The notes under the pieces: generated by a model | Database searches by the model: none | The model's input: the letters and a program-made list of their open reading frames with translations, nothing else | Told to the model about the DNA's origin: nothing | Position numbers and translations under genes: made by a program | Part shown: in pieces, positions 1-11,320 of the stretch | How the letters are laid out: each line of letters opens with the position of its first letter | Position numbering within the stretch: the stretch's first letter is position 1 | DNA from: Sipunculus nudus | Taxonomy: Eukaryota; Annelida; Sipuncula; Golfingiida; Sipunculidae | NCBI GenBank assembly: GCA_026874595.1 | Contig: CM049306.1 | Span: 76,631,642-76,695,641, forward strand | DNA length: 64,000 nucleotides | Direction of reading: 5' to 3'

Positions 1-1392
1 TGCAAGTTTATTTACCAACTTATCAACACATACATTCCTTTCAAAATCACACCAAGCCATGCAGGGCATGAATTATTCAGGAACAGCATTCAACTGACCA
101 TTGATTTCTGGCTTAGTCACCACACTGAATATTGTCCCTGGCCCCTATTTGCCAAGTCAGTTCAGGGTCAACATCTTAACAGGCAAGTGATAGCCCTAGA
201 TAATAGCCACGGGAGATCCTTTCATGCCGTAGTAATGAAATTTTGAGCTAACATGCAATTTGCCTGCTATATTAAAACTAACATTTCATCTATTTTCGGA
301 GATCATAATCTTTGTACCAGAAATGAACCTTCAGCATGGCTAATTCTTGAGAATTTATATCTCACTATTTTCATCTTTTTGATACCTAAAACAGGTACTG
401 ATTTGTTGACCCTATCTTTTCAGTGACAGCTGGTGATGGTGGAGGGTTATGCACTGGTATTGCCCTGAAGGGTGGCTTATTTCTACAGCCCTTTAGATAA
501 GTCAATATCTGGCTGTGCCAGCCAGTTGCATCAATCAGCTGATATCGATTTTGCCCAAGCTGGCCTCCCCACTACGCAGCTTCCTATCAGGGAAGATATT
601 TACTTTACGCTTAACTATGTCACCATAGATTCTGATTGATAGGGCAACCATTCATTAGTAACTATAAATGGGACACACTCTAGCAGCACAAGCACTGCAC
701 CAGTCCTGAAACCTAGGCCCACACACAGATCTGGCTGGGCAGCCCTTCATTTACAGAGGGATAACTGGACTAGTCGTCCTGTAATGTCAGACCCTTCAGA
801 TACTCCCTTCAACCCCTGCCTCATTTTGAGCTGCAAGCCATAAAGACTCCCCCATGGTCCTGTGGTAATTTTGTTCACAATATTATCCTGATTGGACTGT
901 GAAGAGCCTTGAGCATTTTGTGGATACTGTTTCAAAGATGGCCGATTGAAAACATATACGCAAGCACAAACCAAGTTCCTGCAGGCTACCCTTAGTGAGG
1001 AACAGGCTGAAAGCCCATCAGCTTGGCTAGATCCCGTGGCATAATAAACACCACCATTTCCTTAAGCCAGCTGCATTTCTTACACCCATGTCGGACACCG
1101 AGAGTAATATCACTCAAATTCCAGTTTCTGTGAATCAACAAGATTTCCTTTTCATTTTTGCCTGAGCACTGGCACTTGATGTAACATCTTTTTCCAATCT
1201 AATTGTTTTTATAAGTGATGTGTGTTATATAACAAGGCTGCAGAACCCATGATATACCAGTTTTGCATGCCGAGTAGCATTGTTAGGCAAACCACCAGCT
1301 GCACTCAACTGTTGCGTGTAATTCTGCAAATGCCTGGAAAATAAAACAAGCCTGTACTTCACCATTTGTGTCAGAGTAGGAATGAATGTTAC
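1..1392. other. Downstream intron of the Mad gene
   Basis: AT-rich, CpG-poor sequence after exon 4, presumed intron. An unbroken minus-strand frame of about 65 codons (about 1000-1197) after a weak acceptor has no leucine-zipper character, and I do not accept it as an exon. No repeat or RNA gene is recognised. Confidence 0.6.
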
Positions 1393-1507
1393 CTTAATAA
1401 ATGTCTTGGCTTTGGTCAGTAGTCCTAACTGTGTATGTCGAGAAGCATCGGGGCCTAGTGGCACCATATCCTTCAATCTCTCTAGACAGTGGCGCAAATG
1501 TGCCCTC
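1393..1507 (-). CDS. MXD: Mad gene exon 4 (helix-loop-helix)
   Basis: A 115-base exon with acceptor tttttcag and donor AAG|GTAACA. It encodes [14 protein letters not shown], then [24 protein letters not shown]. This is helix 1, the loop with the diagnostic PLGPD-SRHT, and helix 2 of the Mad/Mxi1 group. The first base completes arginine 79. The donor is in phase 0, so the zipper should start at the next exon. I searched 1-1392 on the minus strand for a zipper-like exon and found none. Reading on past the donor would give an unrelated tail that stops at 1225, which I treat as intron. Confidence 0.96.
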
Positions 1508-4500
1508 CTGAAAAATTAAAGATTACTTAACATTAGTAATGCAGATCATGTTCATCAGCAGATAAATCATTTAAAATAATGCAGTAAAATTTCTGTTAGC
1601 AGATAACACATAAAGAATACAGAATGCATACATCAGCTGGTCTCTTCTGACATGACAGGGAAGTTAAGCTTAACTATTAAGGTAATATAAAATTACCTTC
1701 ATTTATGAATCACAAGGTAAATTGCCAAATCTATCACACTGAATGAAAAATAGTAAAACAGCTAAGAAATTCTCCTTTTATCAATTTCACTGTCAAAAGA
1801 ATAGAACTTAAAGCATCAGCACTGGTGAATGATAAACAGTCTACAGCTTGCTTTAAGATTTATAAGTGTTCATGGATGCCAACTAGGACTGTATAACTAA
1901 ATTCCCTGCTTCTTTTTTTCGGCCACTGCCTGAACTGATATGTAGGACAGACCATGTCTCTGTGTTATAGCCACCTCGTCAATCCTGACAAACAAGTAGT
2001 GGAAGGCAGGCAAAACAAAAACAGCTACTGATAAAACCTCACATACCCCATCCCAAAATGAAACTGGAGAGAAGGCACTCCACACCCATGGCAACTGGGA
2101 GCCAGGAGTATCAAGTGACATTTTCACATTATCCACCCCTTATTCCAGATACCGAGGGGTTGTTTGAGCAAGCAAATCATGAAAATCCATTGTTGTGGTT
2201 TCTCTCGATCTAGCAGCTTTAAGGGCTAACCTTGTCAGAGAACACTTGTCCTTTTTCTAATTGGTCTTGGTGAATGTACCCATAAACATGACCCATTCTT
2301 GAAGAAATGGCTTATTGCGCTTGAATAGCCCATATATATGTCCTTATTCTCTCTACCACCAACCATTCATTCACATAATTATGTGCAATTATATTACAAA
2401 TGCTGAACACTAATACAGGATTCAATATGAACATTAACTTGCTTGCTGGGATAATATTTCTCAGTTCTACCTGGTAAATACAGGCAAAATTAGATTGGTA
2501 TCTTGCAGATATTCTTTTCTTGCATGCTTCTTCAATTATAAAAAAAATCCAATTAAATCACATGTATTGATTTACAAGAGCAGCGCATGTCAACATGACC
2601 TAGTCTAATTTGAGACACAGGCTGCATTTTTCCAGCCAAGCATGTATTTATGGATTGTCTGTTTTAGCAATTACCGTTTGGGGTAATGACCACAGAATGT
2701 CAAGGCTGGTGACCTATTTTGGCTCTGACTGGAGTGGAAAACAAATTATACCTGGATGACATACACCAGCATATTATTTCAATGGTTTTACAAGCACATT
2801 ATTGGCTCAAATAATAAGAACATACAGTTGAGGGAAACACAAGTACCAGGGACTTTTTTCCTTTTTGCATAATGAGCAGTAAATTAAAGTGTGCCCAGGG
2901 CTCAGGATAGCAGTTCCAGGAGGACTGTACCACTTGGTGGAGATAGCATTCTATTTATAGCACAACAACTTTAACATTAAAGGAAACATATGAAAAGAAA
3001 CCAGATTCAGTTCACAGCAAACTGATTTAAGGCTCCTTTTAAATTTCCAAGACCTGTGGATAATGGTAAGGTTATTAGGAATAAATGACTGTCAATTAAA
3101 TATGTTAATTCACAGGAAGATGGCAAGCCAATCCATGAATAGATTAATCAGCAGAAACCACTAGCTGCATGAACAAGTGGATCCCCATAGGTCATGAATC
3201 CATCAATCATATGACCACTGGATTGACTGGTCAAGAGGACACCAAAACCACTGGGCCTTGAACATTTCCAGTGTCCTTAATGCATGCTGCTCATCTCAAA
3301 TGATTTCAACCTTTCCCTAAGTTGCAGCTAGCATGCTGCTCTTCAGATCATGATATATCTACAAGCAAGCTTTCACATGATATAGTACCAGTATCTGGTT
3401 TTTGTTATAATTATAATAAGAAATGCAACAGCCCAGCAGTCATGCTGTATGACTTGACATTTCCTGCACAATCCATGCCCATGACGGAGCACTCATAATA
3501 AACCAAGATTACCTGGAGCTAAGCCATCACACCACCGTTTTATATTTCATGCACACATACATATTTTCTGTTCACAATCTGCAAACAATGCACCTCTAAG
3601 CAGTCAAGGTTTTTCGGGGATGTGCACACAAATGGATTTTAATATTTCTATGCTGTAACATATATGTCAATTTTGCAGCTATTATTGATCATTTGTGTCC
3701 TTTACTGCAGAGGAAAACCTTATTACTGTTGATGAATCAAGCCCACTCAGTAACTAGCAAAAAAATGAAGAAATTATTCCGACAATAATAAATGAATGAG
3801 CATTGATAAGAACTGTTATCATTTTATATACATACATAAAACCTATATAACTGATAACTTGTTATCAAACCACTGAGAACCTAAAACAAACAAATCATTA
3901 AAAATTTTATTAGAGTTGATGAACATACAGCTAAATTCAAAATAGCTGAATAAAATGAAACACCAGAATATAAACTACAGCTCTGAGAATTACAACCAAA
4001 TTTAATTCTGATGAGAAATGTAAAATACAAATTGTGACACCACGTTTTTCTCACATTGTGGCAATTTGGTCTGAACAATATTGTATCTGGCATTTTACTT
4101 TTTTGAATGGATCTACCTTCACTACATATATATATATCTTTCCATGTCACACTGTGTCTCTAGGATTGTTTGCATGACACATGCAGAACCTGACAGAGGT
4201 CTCTTGGCCTGTTTATCACTGTGTCAATATCAGACATCACATATCCACGCATGCTTAACCAAAGTATTGATGGCAGGTCCCATAAATATCTCCACACAAC
4301 ACTATTGTTATTTAACCATGTCTCCTCAATATGTATTCATAACAGAAAGGGAACACACCCGACCTGATAACATGGGAACATACATCTTACTCGCCCGGCG
4401 AATTACAGAAATAGTGCAAAGTTTTTCAAATGTTGGCAAGGGTGTCCATGTACACTTACTCTGGTATGGAAATATCTGCCGCTTACATTAGTGGTTAGGC

Positions 4501-7500
4501 CTTTGTGCAAAATTAAATAAGCTGCACCCGGTTATGATGGCAGGGGATTTTATTTGCTCACTGTATTCCAAGATAACTATACCCACAGAGACTTTCTAGA
4601 ACTTTCCTACATGGACATAGCCACTATTTCTCACAGCTGTTCCTTAGATGCTGCTTTTCCCAAAGCTGCAAAATGTTTCGGCTTTAATGCCCAGCCATAT
4701 CAGATTTGGTGTATCAACAACAAGCACCCAGAATTCATTTGTAGTGGGTTCTCTTTCCACAGAAGCAAAGCACTGCAGATGAAATTACATGGTAGAAAAA
4801 CATACCATGTTTCACTGATGGAACCTCTTGGCAAAACAATCACACCCTGCCCTTCAGTAGGCCTGGGCATTCCAGCTTCAGTATCTGAAAGTTTCATCCA
4901 ATCATTTCAGTATCATCTGGTACTGCTGGGTTTTGAACAGCAGAGATTTTCAACAAATAACAACAGGAATGGCAGAATTTTTCAACAGATTTAAGCAGAA
5001 ACAGGGCATTTACCTTATTTTTTATACAAAACTAAAGGTTTTTATCTGTAAACCACATTTTGCTGTAACCATCTCATCGCATACACATAGCACAGGTCAA
5101 CCACATGAATATAATGTGTAATCCTCATGAAATGCACAAGTAGCTGTTAGCATCACATTTTCCCTATTATTGTAATCTGTACATGTGGCATTATTCTGGA
5201 CATCACAGAATCCTCATTATCATTCCTTGACGGGCATAAATTGTTTACAGGGGTCCCTACAGGCACCCTGTCCTGCATACCTCAGGCTGCAGTGGACAGC
5301 TGGGTAACTGAAGCCCAGGCTACCCATAAAAGTTTTATTTTCTCTGGTGGGGCAAATAATTAGGCTTGTGACCTAATTATCTTACAGTCCATTCATCACA
5401 GAACCCTTCATACACCACTGCAGCCAAATCCCTGCATCTCCCTGTGGATATTACTATCCATTTTCTGCAGATTTCCATGGCAGTCGCCAGCACAATCTAA
5501 TCAATCAGGTCTTGGCTAACAAAGAAATGCTTTTCTTAGGCCTGCTCCATTATCACACCCATAACAAATCAATGTAGCCCATACATATTTGACATTTTTC
5601 ATCACATGCCTTTGGACACTGCAAATCATCTAGTGTCACGCTGTAAACCAAGACAAAATAAACTACTGACTATGCGGCAAAAAAAAAAAAGGATTTCTAT
5701 CTTTATTAAATGAAAGTCCCAGTATTTTTTTAATGTACATATGTTATTTGTTATTAGTACCTTTACTTCAGACTCTCTTTAACTGTCAATAGTTTAGGGA
5801 CTAATTATCTTTTAAAATATAAGATACTCAACAATTTATAATATTTGTAATAATTCCAAAACAAGTGCCTTACGGTATATAAGTCATAACAGGACAATAT
5901 TACAAGTTATGTAACAATACAACATTTTTCATTTTGATATATGTGGCTTAAGGTGAATAAGTTAACTCCCAAAAGCAATTTAGTTAAATGGTTCATGGGA
6001 CAAACAAGTTCAGTGTCGTGCATACTGTCTCTGACATGAACACTGAGAGACAGAATCTTGAACAAGGCTGTTAACCAATCAGACAAGTCTACTACACCAA
6101 ATATATGACCTCGGTGTGTTGGGTCAGAGCTTTTGTCCATGCATGTGTCAATACTGTTATCAGATGAAATAACAATGCCTTAACTTACGGTTAAGTTCAA
6201 GACACTGTAATCTTGCTCAGGGTATGTGCAGCACAGAGTATATGCATATCTTTGCCCTTATTAACATTATTCAGGATTCAAGAATTCTAGAATAGTGATG
6301 TATTCCGAGGGAACAATTGGGCACTAGGTAGTACCACAAAATACATTAAGATTTTCATTCAGTGAGTAGCCTACCTCACCTGCTAATTTGCAATAAGTGA
6401 CCCTTTAAGAGTGTAAGCACCCGGGCTGACCTATTGTGCTTTCACACAAATTCACTGACCAGATCATTATGGCATGAATTCTATGTACATACAGCTGACC
6501 TTCTGTAACACAGTTCATACATAAGACAAATATATAGCATTCTTATTAACAGTCCTGGCACACACATACAGGTTACAAATACACTGTGCTCCTGAACTTT
6601 GACTCAAGATTAATTGCTTCCTGGGGTGAAAAAATTCACAAAACCTTGCCAAGTCTATTTCTGTAATCCTCAAACCCCATTTTAGAGTTTGCATACCAGT
6701 GGGAAAAAATACATACCCACTTGGCGATGTACTCTGAAATAAATTTATTTTGGTATTCAAAGGAAACTGCACTGACCAGGTGCAGCCTATATAGGTGAGA
6801 AAATCAACTAAAAAACACCCAATCCCTGAAAACCCAAGTACTCCCCCATGCAGAAGACTGATTTATCATCCACAGAAGCATAAACAACCAAGCCCAAGGG
6901 AGGCCAGTACTGCCTGGACTCTAGGTATTGTTTGCCACATAATAAAGGGACCCACCATTTACTGCGGCATTGACAAATGACTAATGGAGGATCCACTGTT
7001 CCTTATATGAGTGTGCCCGAAACAGTCCAGGACACATTCAACAATGGTTCAGGAAACACTAGTTTGGGGGGACTCCCTCACAGTGCTATCTTTCCCCTGA
7101 ATCCTATCTTTATGATTTTATTCAATGGATTTTCAAGTGAATTTGCTTGCCCTGTTCCCTAAATCCAGTCATATGACACAGTAAATATTGCTGCAAATCC
7201 CAAAGCAACCATGACTAATGTTATCAAGAATACGGATCTGAATCGCTCAGTTTTATCAGGAGCTGAATTAAACAACATGTCAAGTTGCAGCATAAAATTT
7301 GTATGTTGCATAATGATTTTATCAAAGTACAAGTATTCCATTATGGCAAGTGAAGAGAGACATTAACCAGGGATCCAGGGAATTAAGCATATTGCACTAC
7401 AAGTTGAGCAAACAGTTCTGGAGTTGCATCCTTTGCACCTTCAACTACATAATGATGCTACAAATATATTTTCAGGAATAAAAAGTAAGCTCTCTACATA

Positions 7501-10500
7501 GATTGCCACTTCAAAAAAAGTTGTTAATGTGCAAAGAAAACAAGGTTATCTAGCGGCTATCCAGCATACACCGGATACATAGGCCAGAACTAGGACGTCT
7601 AGGGACGAGCTTCTACAGTCCAGATGCATCATGTCTGTACAAGGCTTACAAAACTGATGCCAAAATGTGAGCCCTGAACTGATCCAGCATTTATCCTGAT
7701 AGGGCAAGAATAATAAACTGCTTGCCTGTCACCCAACTGTGAGCCCTGAAATGCCAGGCTTAGCAACATGGTCTGGCTATGTGGAAATAAACAAAGGAGG
7801 TTACATTGGACCCCTGGGCCTTTTTAAAAATACATAAGTGTGCAATTGTTAACATGACCTGGCCCCTGTACATAAATAATGCAATTTTCGAAGCAAAACC
7901 AACTTCACATTAGGTAATATGACCAACCTGAGAGAAATGACACCCTGGGAAAAAGGACATTTGTGGGAGACTTCCTTTTACTGAAGAGCTTCCTGTCAAG
8001 TTCATTTCAAATAAAAGGTTCAAGTGAGTAGCTAAACTCAAGTACCCTGTTGTTCCAAGATCAGCAAGCAGCAAGTTACACTTAAATTTAACTTTTAACT
8101 TACTTTTAACTTAAAACTATAAATCAAGTGTTCTGTCTGTACTTTCATTTGCATAAAAATAATGGGAAAAAATAATCTAATACAGATATACAAAAGTCTT
8201 AATTTTTTTGGAGAAAGTTAAAATTGGTAAATTTATAGAAATATTTTATGAAATCAAACACAGATGACCTGTAAAATTCTTTATCTGTTTTTTTTTTTTT
8301 GCCATTCATGTCATATATTGATTTTACACTACATTGCCATAGCTAGATTCATGTAGATTTAACAAAGGCCAAATTGCATTTGGTAAATCAGGGAAATTAA
8401 AGCAGAAAACTTACTCCCATACAAAATCTAGTAAAACTGACACACAATAATATATACTACCCCTCTCTGGTTTATCCTGAAATTTGAATTTTTCCGGGTA
8501 TTAATGCAAGAGAATAAATTTAGAATTTTTCTGAGGTAAAAAGAAATTTGCACAAATAATCACGACTCGTCTGTATAACTACACATTCCATCATTACAAA
8601 AAATAAAGCTTGCATCTCAGAACTTTAGAACTACATTTCAACTGAATAATAGGCATACACTCATGGCATCTAGTGTACATATTATTACTACACCCATCAA
8701 AAGTAACACAACAGATTCTGTTTGAAGTTTGATAAATGATTTGACAAGAAACTAGATAAGGGAATTTGGTCAAGATATCAATGCCAAATTTTCTTAAAAC
8801 TGGGACAGTATATATGCATGTTTTGACAATAACTGAGGCAGGCTTCCTCTTATTAATTATATCACTGGGCTGCAACATGACATGGGCTGGATAAGATACT
8901 GTTCCACTCCAGTGCTCTTACTTGTGCAATACAAGTACATATTCCAGGTCCCTGTGATGGCCTAGATTTCCCTCCTGCATGCAGTGCCCTAGATTTTGTA
9001 AGCAGATCACAACAGCAGTATTGAGTTAGAATAGGGTGGCAGCTTTGGGTAGCTTCAACCTCAGGGGGCTGTGTGTTAGAGTAACCCTGGATCTGTTTGG
9101 GTGTACCCCTCCTGTAAATCAACTTTACTGGGTATCCCGATCACTAAACATCTGCCCACATGCCTACTGTGCTTAAACTGTAGAGGGACAGTTCACCACA
9201 GCAAAATAAATACCTGCTGCTGATATGTACTGGGGATGCAAACTTTCAATACAATTCCATCAAATTTAATATGTTGTTAAAAAAAAAATGCTTCACCAGT
9301 AGATATAGCTGGGCAACAAATTTGAAATTTCATGCTACATATTTAAACTGGGGTCTGTACAGACTGCTTTTCTTCCAAATGAGATTTAAGTGAAACTGAA
9401 CTTGAATCTATTTTAAATGCTTTTTTGCAAATCTTATATTCTTCACAAACATATACCAAATACAACCAAATTTTAAGTATATAAAGTAAAACAAACCTAC
9501 CTGTTCTTTTCTAACTCATTGTGTGTTGACCTACAAGAAGAAATTTGCATAAATTACAATGCTGTTCCAATAAATTTCATGACTTGTATGGCTAAGAAAA
9601 AGGTAATTATGAAGGTTTATAAAAAAAAGTTGAAAGCAAACTTGGAGACTTTAAAACATGTTGTCTTTAGTGATATATTAATACATATTATTTAAATTTA
9701 TAATGTATATACAAGTATTAATGTGGTTTGATATAAAACAATTTGAAGCACACAATATGAATAATTTAATGTAAATTCATTCACTCTTGATTACTAAATT
9801 CATTTTTTTACTCTAATATCCATCTACATGGTATTATTATATGATATCCAGGATCTCAAAAATAATGTATACAACCACACACCAGCTTTGTATTTTGATA
9901 ATGTTAACAAACAGGGATGGCTCTTCACTTGGAGTTCTCAACTGAACTGACAAGGTGGCCTGGGCTACAGGTCAGATTTATTATTTAGAACGATTTCAGC
10001 AAAGAAATCTGTCAACTGGACACTTTTTCCCAAAGCTCAAATAATAATCACATAATTATTTTGTAGTTTCCCTGAGTTGGAACTAGATAAACTGGATGAT
10101 TTGCATTTTGTGTATACAAAAGCTTGGTTTGGTTGTTTGTTTACATCCGCAGGCACCGCTCCCAAACGAGATCTGGGTCCGCCATTTTGAATACATTTGA
10201 CAGCTGACAGGGATGCATTGATCGAGGATTTGTCACTACATTTTCAACAAAATTAGAGCAGATGACCACATGACATATTTCTGTGCAATTTTAGGTGAAA
10301 TAAATGTTGACAACTGTTTCTAAGGATGACATTGTTGACGGCGCTAGAGGGCGGGATCGTCCGCCATTTTGGAAGAAACCGTTGTAAATATTAACAGCCA
10401 CAACGATCGGATTCTTCCTTGGATAATAACCGATTATCTGTGAACAGGATGTGAACAGTGTAGTTACTTTCCTTTATTAAAGATTTCCACAAAATTCTTT

Positions 10501-11181
10501 CAGGTGTTTTACTGTTAACTGTAAGGGCTAAAAATGGCTTCATAAAAAATCGGCCAGCACCTCCCACTGGCTTAACGCTAGGAGCAACAGAATCAAAACA
10601 AATGCCGCCTTTCAGCAACTACTGTTAGGTATTATTCTGTTTTGATGTCTATTATGTCATACAAATATCCCTATTAATTTTAGACATGCACTTGCACATT
10701 CATTCAAGAGACGCCGGGTAGTTTGGAGCACATGACATCAGGCATGCCGTCAGCTGATCGTTGAAACTGGGCACTGTGCCAGCAAAATCACAGGACTCGC
10801 TTCAAACGCTCTCATACTCACCTATTTCCCTGAGACTTTTTGGACTTATTTTTCTTCCTGATTTCTTCAGGCATAGGCAAAGTTGACGCATACCCATGTT
10901 CTGATTCTGAAACAAATTGAAAATACATTCATGAAACGGACCTGGACCATCTAACGGGTGTTGATATATGAAACCGACTGGTATAGCAACGTGGCATCTG
11001 CAAGGGCGATGAGCGTTCAAAACAATCCACAAAATCTGTTGCTCCTACCTACAGTCCTACCACGATCTCTACTCTCGACAACGGCTATAGCTGCAATTAG
11101 TAAGTCAAAGTTGTTGTTCATTGCATTCAGGTTACTTTCTGGCAGGAAAGATTCCCTGTAGCCGACCGCTTCTGTTGACAT
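1393..11181 (-). CDS. MXD: MXD/MXI1 (Mad) family bHLH-zipper repressor gene, partial
   Basis: Four coding exons join in phase to give 117 residues: 11061-11181, 10822-10906, 9501-9530 and 1393-1507, with introns of 154, 1291 and 7993 bases. All junctions are GT-AG. Known for the family: Mad/Mxi1 proteins pair with Max on CACGTG E-boxes in the nucleus and recruit Sin3-histone deacetylase to oppose Myc. Seen here: a Sin3-interaction-like helix (residues about 25-36), the conserved EHGYAS block (43-48), a lysine-rich stretch (58-64), a basic region with H72, E76 and R80 in the positions that read the E-box in Max, and helix-loop-helix to residue 117. The 30-base third exon is a hallmark shared with vertebrate Mxi1/Mad genes as I recall them. 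The leucine zipper, acidic tail and stop codon are missing and must lie beyond position 1. Family assignment is secure. I cannot say which vertebrate paralogue it matches; invertebrates often have a single one. Confidence 0.95.
1508..9500. other. Large intron 3 of the Mad gene
   Basis: About 8.0 kb separating exon 4 from exon 3. It is AT-rich with few CpGs and lacks the long dinucleotide repeats seen elsewhere in the window. Open frames of 136 and 146 codons on the plus strand (4081-4491 and 4554-4994) have no recognisable family and run against the gene; I take them as chance. Only short A and T runs are present (about 5680, 8288). No transposon ends were found. Confidence 0.7.
9501..9530 (-). 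CDS. MXD: Mad gene exon 3 (30-base microexon, DNA-binding basic region)
   Basis: A 30-base exon between acceptor cttcttgtag and donor AG|GTAGGT. With the split codons it reads [11 protein letters not shown], the family's basic region almost letter for letter. Histidine 72 and glutamate 76, together with arginine 80 from exon 4, occupy the positions that contact CACGTG in Max. The reading frame stays open across both junctions only with this exon included. It is far too short for an ordinary open-reading-frame search and was found by looking for the motif expected between exons 2 and 4. Confidence 0.94.
10145..10185 (-). CDS. Possible alternative first exon of the Mad gene
   Basis: Inside intron 2, on the same strand, ATG GCG GAC opens a short frame reading [13 protein letters not shown]. 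It ends in AT before GTAAAC, a usable donor. The two left-over bases plus the first G of exon 3 make ATG, so splicing to exon 3 would continue in frame as [13 protein letters not shown]. Such a protein would have the DNA-binding domain but no Sin3-interaction helix, like the short isoforms known for mammalian Mxi1. The start codon sits in a YY1-like AAAATGGCGG motif, common at transcription starts, and the local rise in CpG supports a promoter. The phase match has about a one-in-three chance of being accidental, and no transcript evidence is available. Confidence 0.4.
10179..10188 (-). promoter_or_regulatory. YY1-like site 1 at the candidate internal promoter
   Basis: The minus strand reads AAAATGGCGG, a close match to the YY1 consensus (core GCCATNTT on the other strand). 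It overlaps the ATG of the possible alternative exon. A second identical 10-base motif lies 182 bases further upstream in the direction of transcription. Confidence 0.45.
10361..10370 (-). promoter_or_regulatory. YY1-like site 2
   Basis: A second copy of AAAATGGCGG on the minus strand in a GC-richer patch (CpGs at 10340-10362). An ATG here would reach a stop after seven codons, so it looks regulatory or 5'-untranslated rather than coding. Confidence 0.4.
10822..10906 (-). CDS. MXD: Mad gene exon 2 (EHGYAS block and basic stretch)
   Basis: An 85-base exon with acceptor tttgtttcag and donor AG|GTGAGT. It encodes [12 protein letters not shown], then [22 protein letters not shown] matches the block after the Sin3-interaction helix in Mad1 and Mxi1, and KKNKSKK matches the basic stretch of Mad1 just before the DNA-binding domain, a likely nuclear localisation signal. 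Both ends are in phase: AA completes the glutamate codon begun in exon 1, and the final AG takes a G from exon 3 to give arginine 69. The intron towards exon 1 is only 154 bases. Confidence 0.92.
11061..11181 (-). CDS. MXD: Mad gene exon 1 (start codon, Sin3-interaction helix)
   Basis: Coding part of exon 1, 121 bases: 40 codons plus one base. The ATG at 11181-11179 is the first possible start, because in-frame TGA and TAA lie within 12 bases upstream. The translation contains [18 protein letters not shown], which aligns with the amphipathic Sin3-binding helix of Mad proteins (LLxAAxxL core kept as LLIAAIAV). The following ESEHGYAS is shared with the family after splicing. The donor reads G|GTAGGA, in phase 1; the leftover G plus AA from exon 2 makes glutamate 41. 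The helix carries isoleucine where Mad1 has glutamate after LL, and it is one residue longer before the acidic turn. Identification relies on position and core motif, so it is a little less certain than exons 2-4. Confidence 0.85.
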
Positions 11182-11320
11182 GTTTCAGCTTTACTGATAC
11201 GCGCTTGCAAACCCAAGTGAACACACGTTGAGGCACCAATGGGCAAACACGCACTGTTTACTGACATAGGAACATGAATATTCAAGTAGATGTCACATGA
11301 TTGGTTGGAATGGGGTTAAT
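11182..11320 (-). promoter_or_regulatory. MXD: 5' flank of the Mad gene with CCAAT and E-box elements
   Basis: Upstream of the start codon there is no TATA box. Reading in the gene's direction, a CCAAT box is at 11300-11304 with an adjoining E-box CATGTG (11294-11299), and an inverted CCAAT is at 11236-11240. Paired CCAAT and E-box elements are common in promoters, and E-boxes are the targets of the Myc/Max/Mad network itself. The transcription start cannot be fixed from sequence. Confidence 0.35.

Larger units (their letters stand above)
9531..10821. other. Intron 2 of the Mad gene, with CpG transition
   Basis: The part next to exon 3 is AT-rich and CpG-poor. From about 10140 upward CpG becomes common and the two YY1-like sites and the candidate alternative exon appear. 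The rest shows no recognised feature. Confidence 0.65.

Noticed and set aside
1000-1197. Possible next exon of the Mad gene (minus strand) after a weak acceptor
   Set aside because: The translation has no heptad leucines or the LE-rich start expected for the zipper, and the pyrimidine tract is poor.
1225-1392. Extension of exon 4 frame to a stop at 1225
   Set aside because: AAG|GTAACA is a normal donor at the family's expected exon end; the extension does not resemble a zipper.
4081-4994. Plus-strand frames of 136 and 146 codons in intron 3
   Set aside because: They run against the host gene, have no recognised domain or splice structure and sit in CpG-poor intron sequence; chance frames are the simplest reading.
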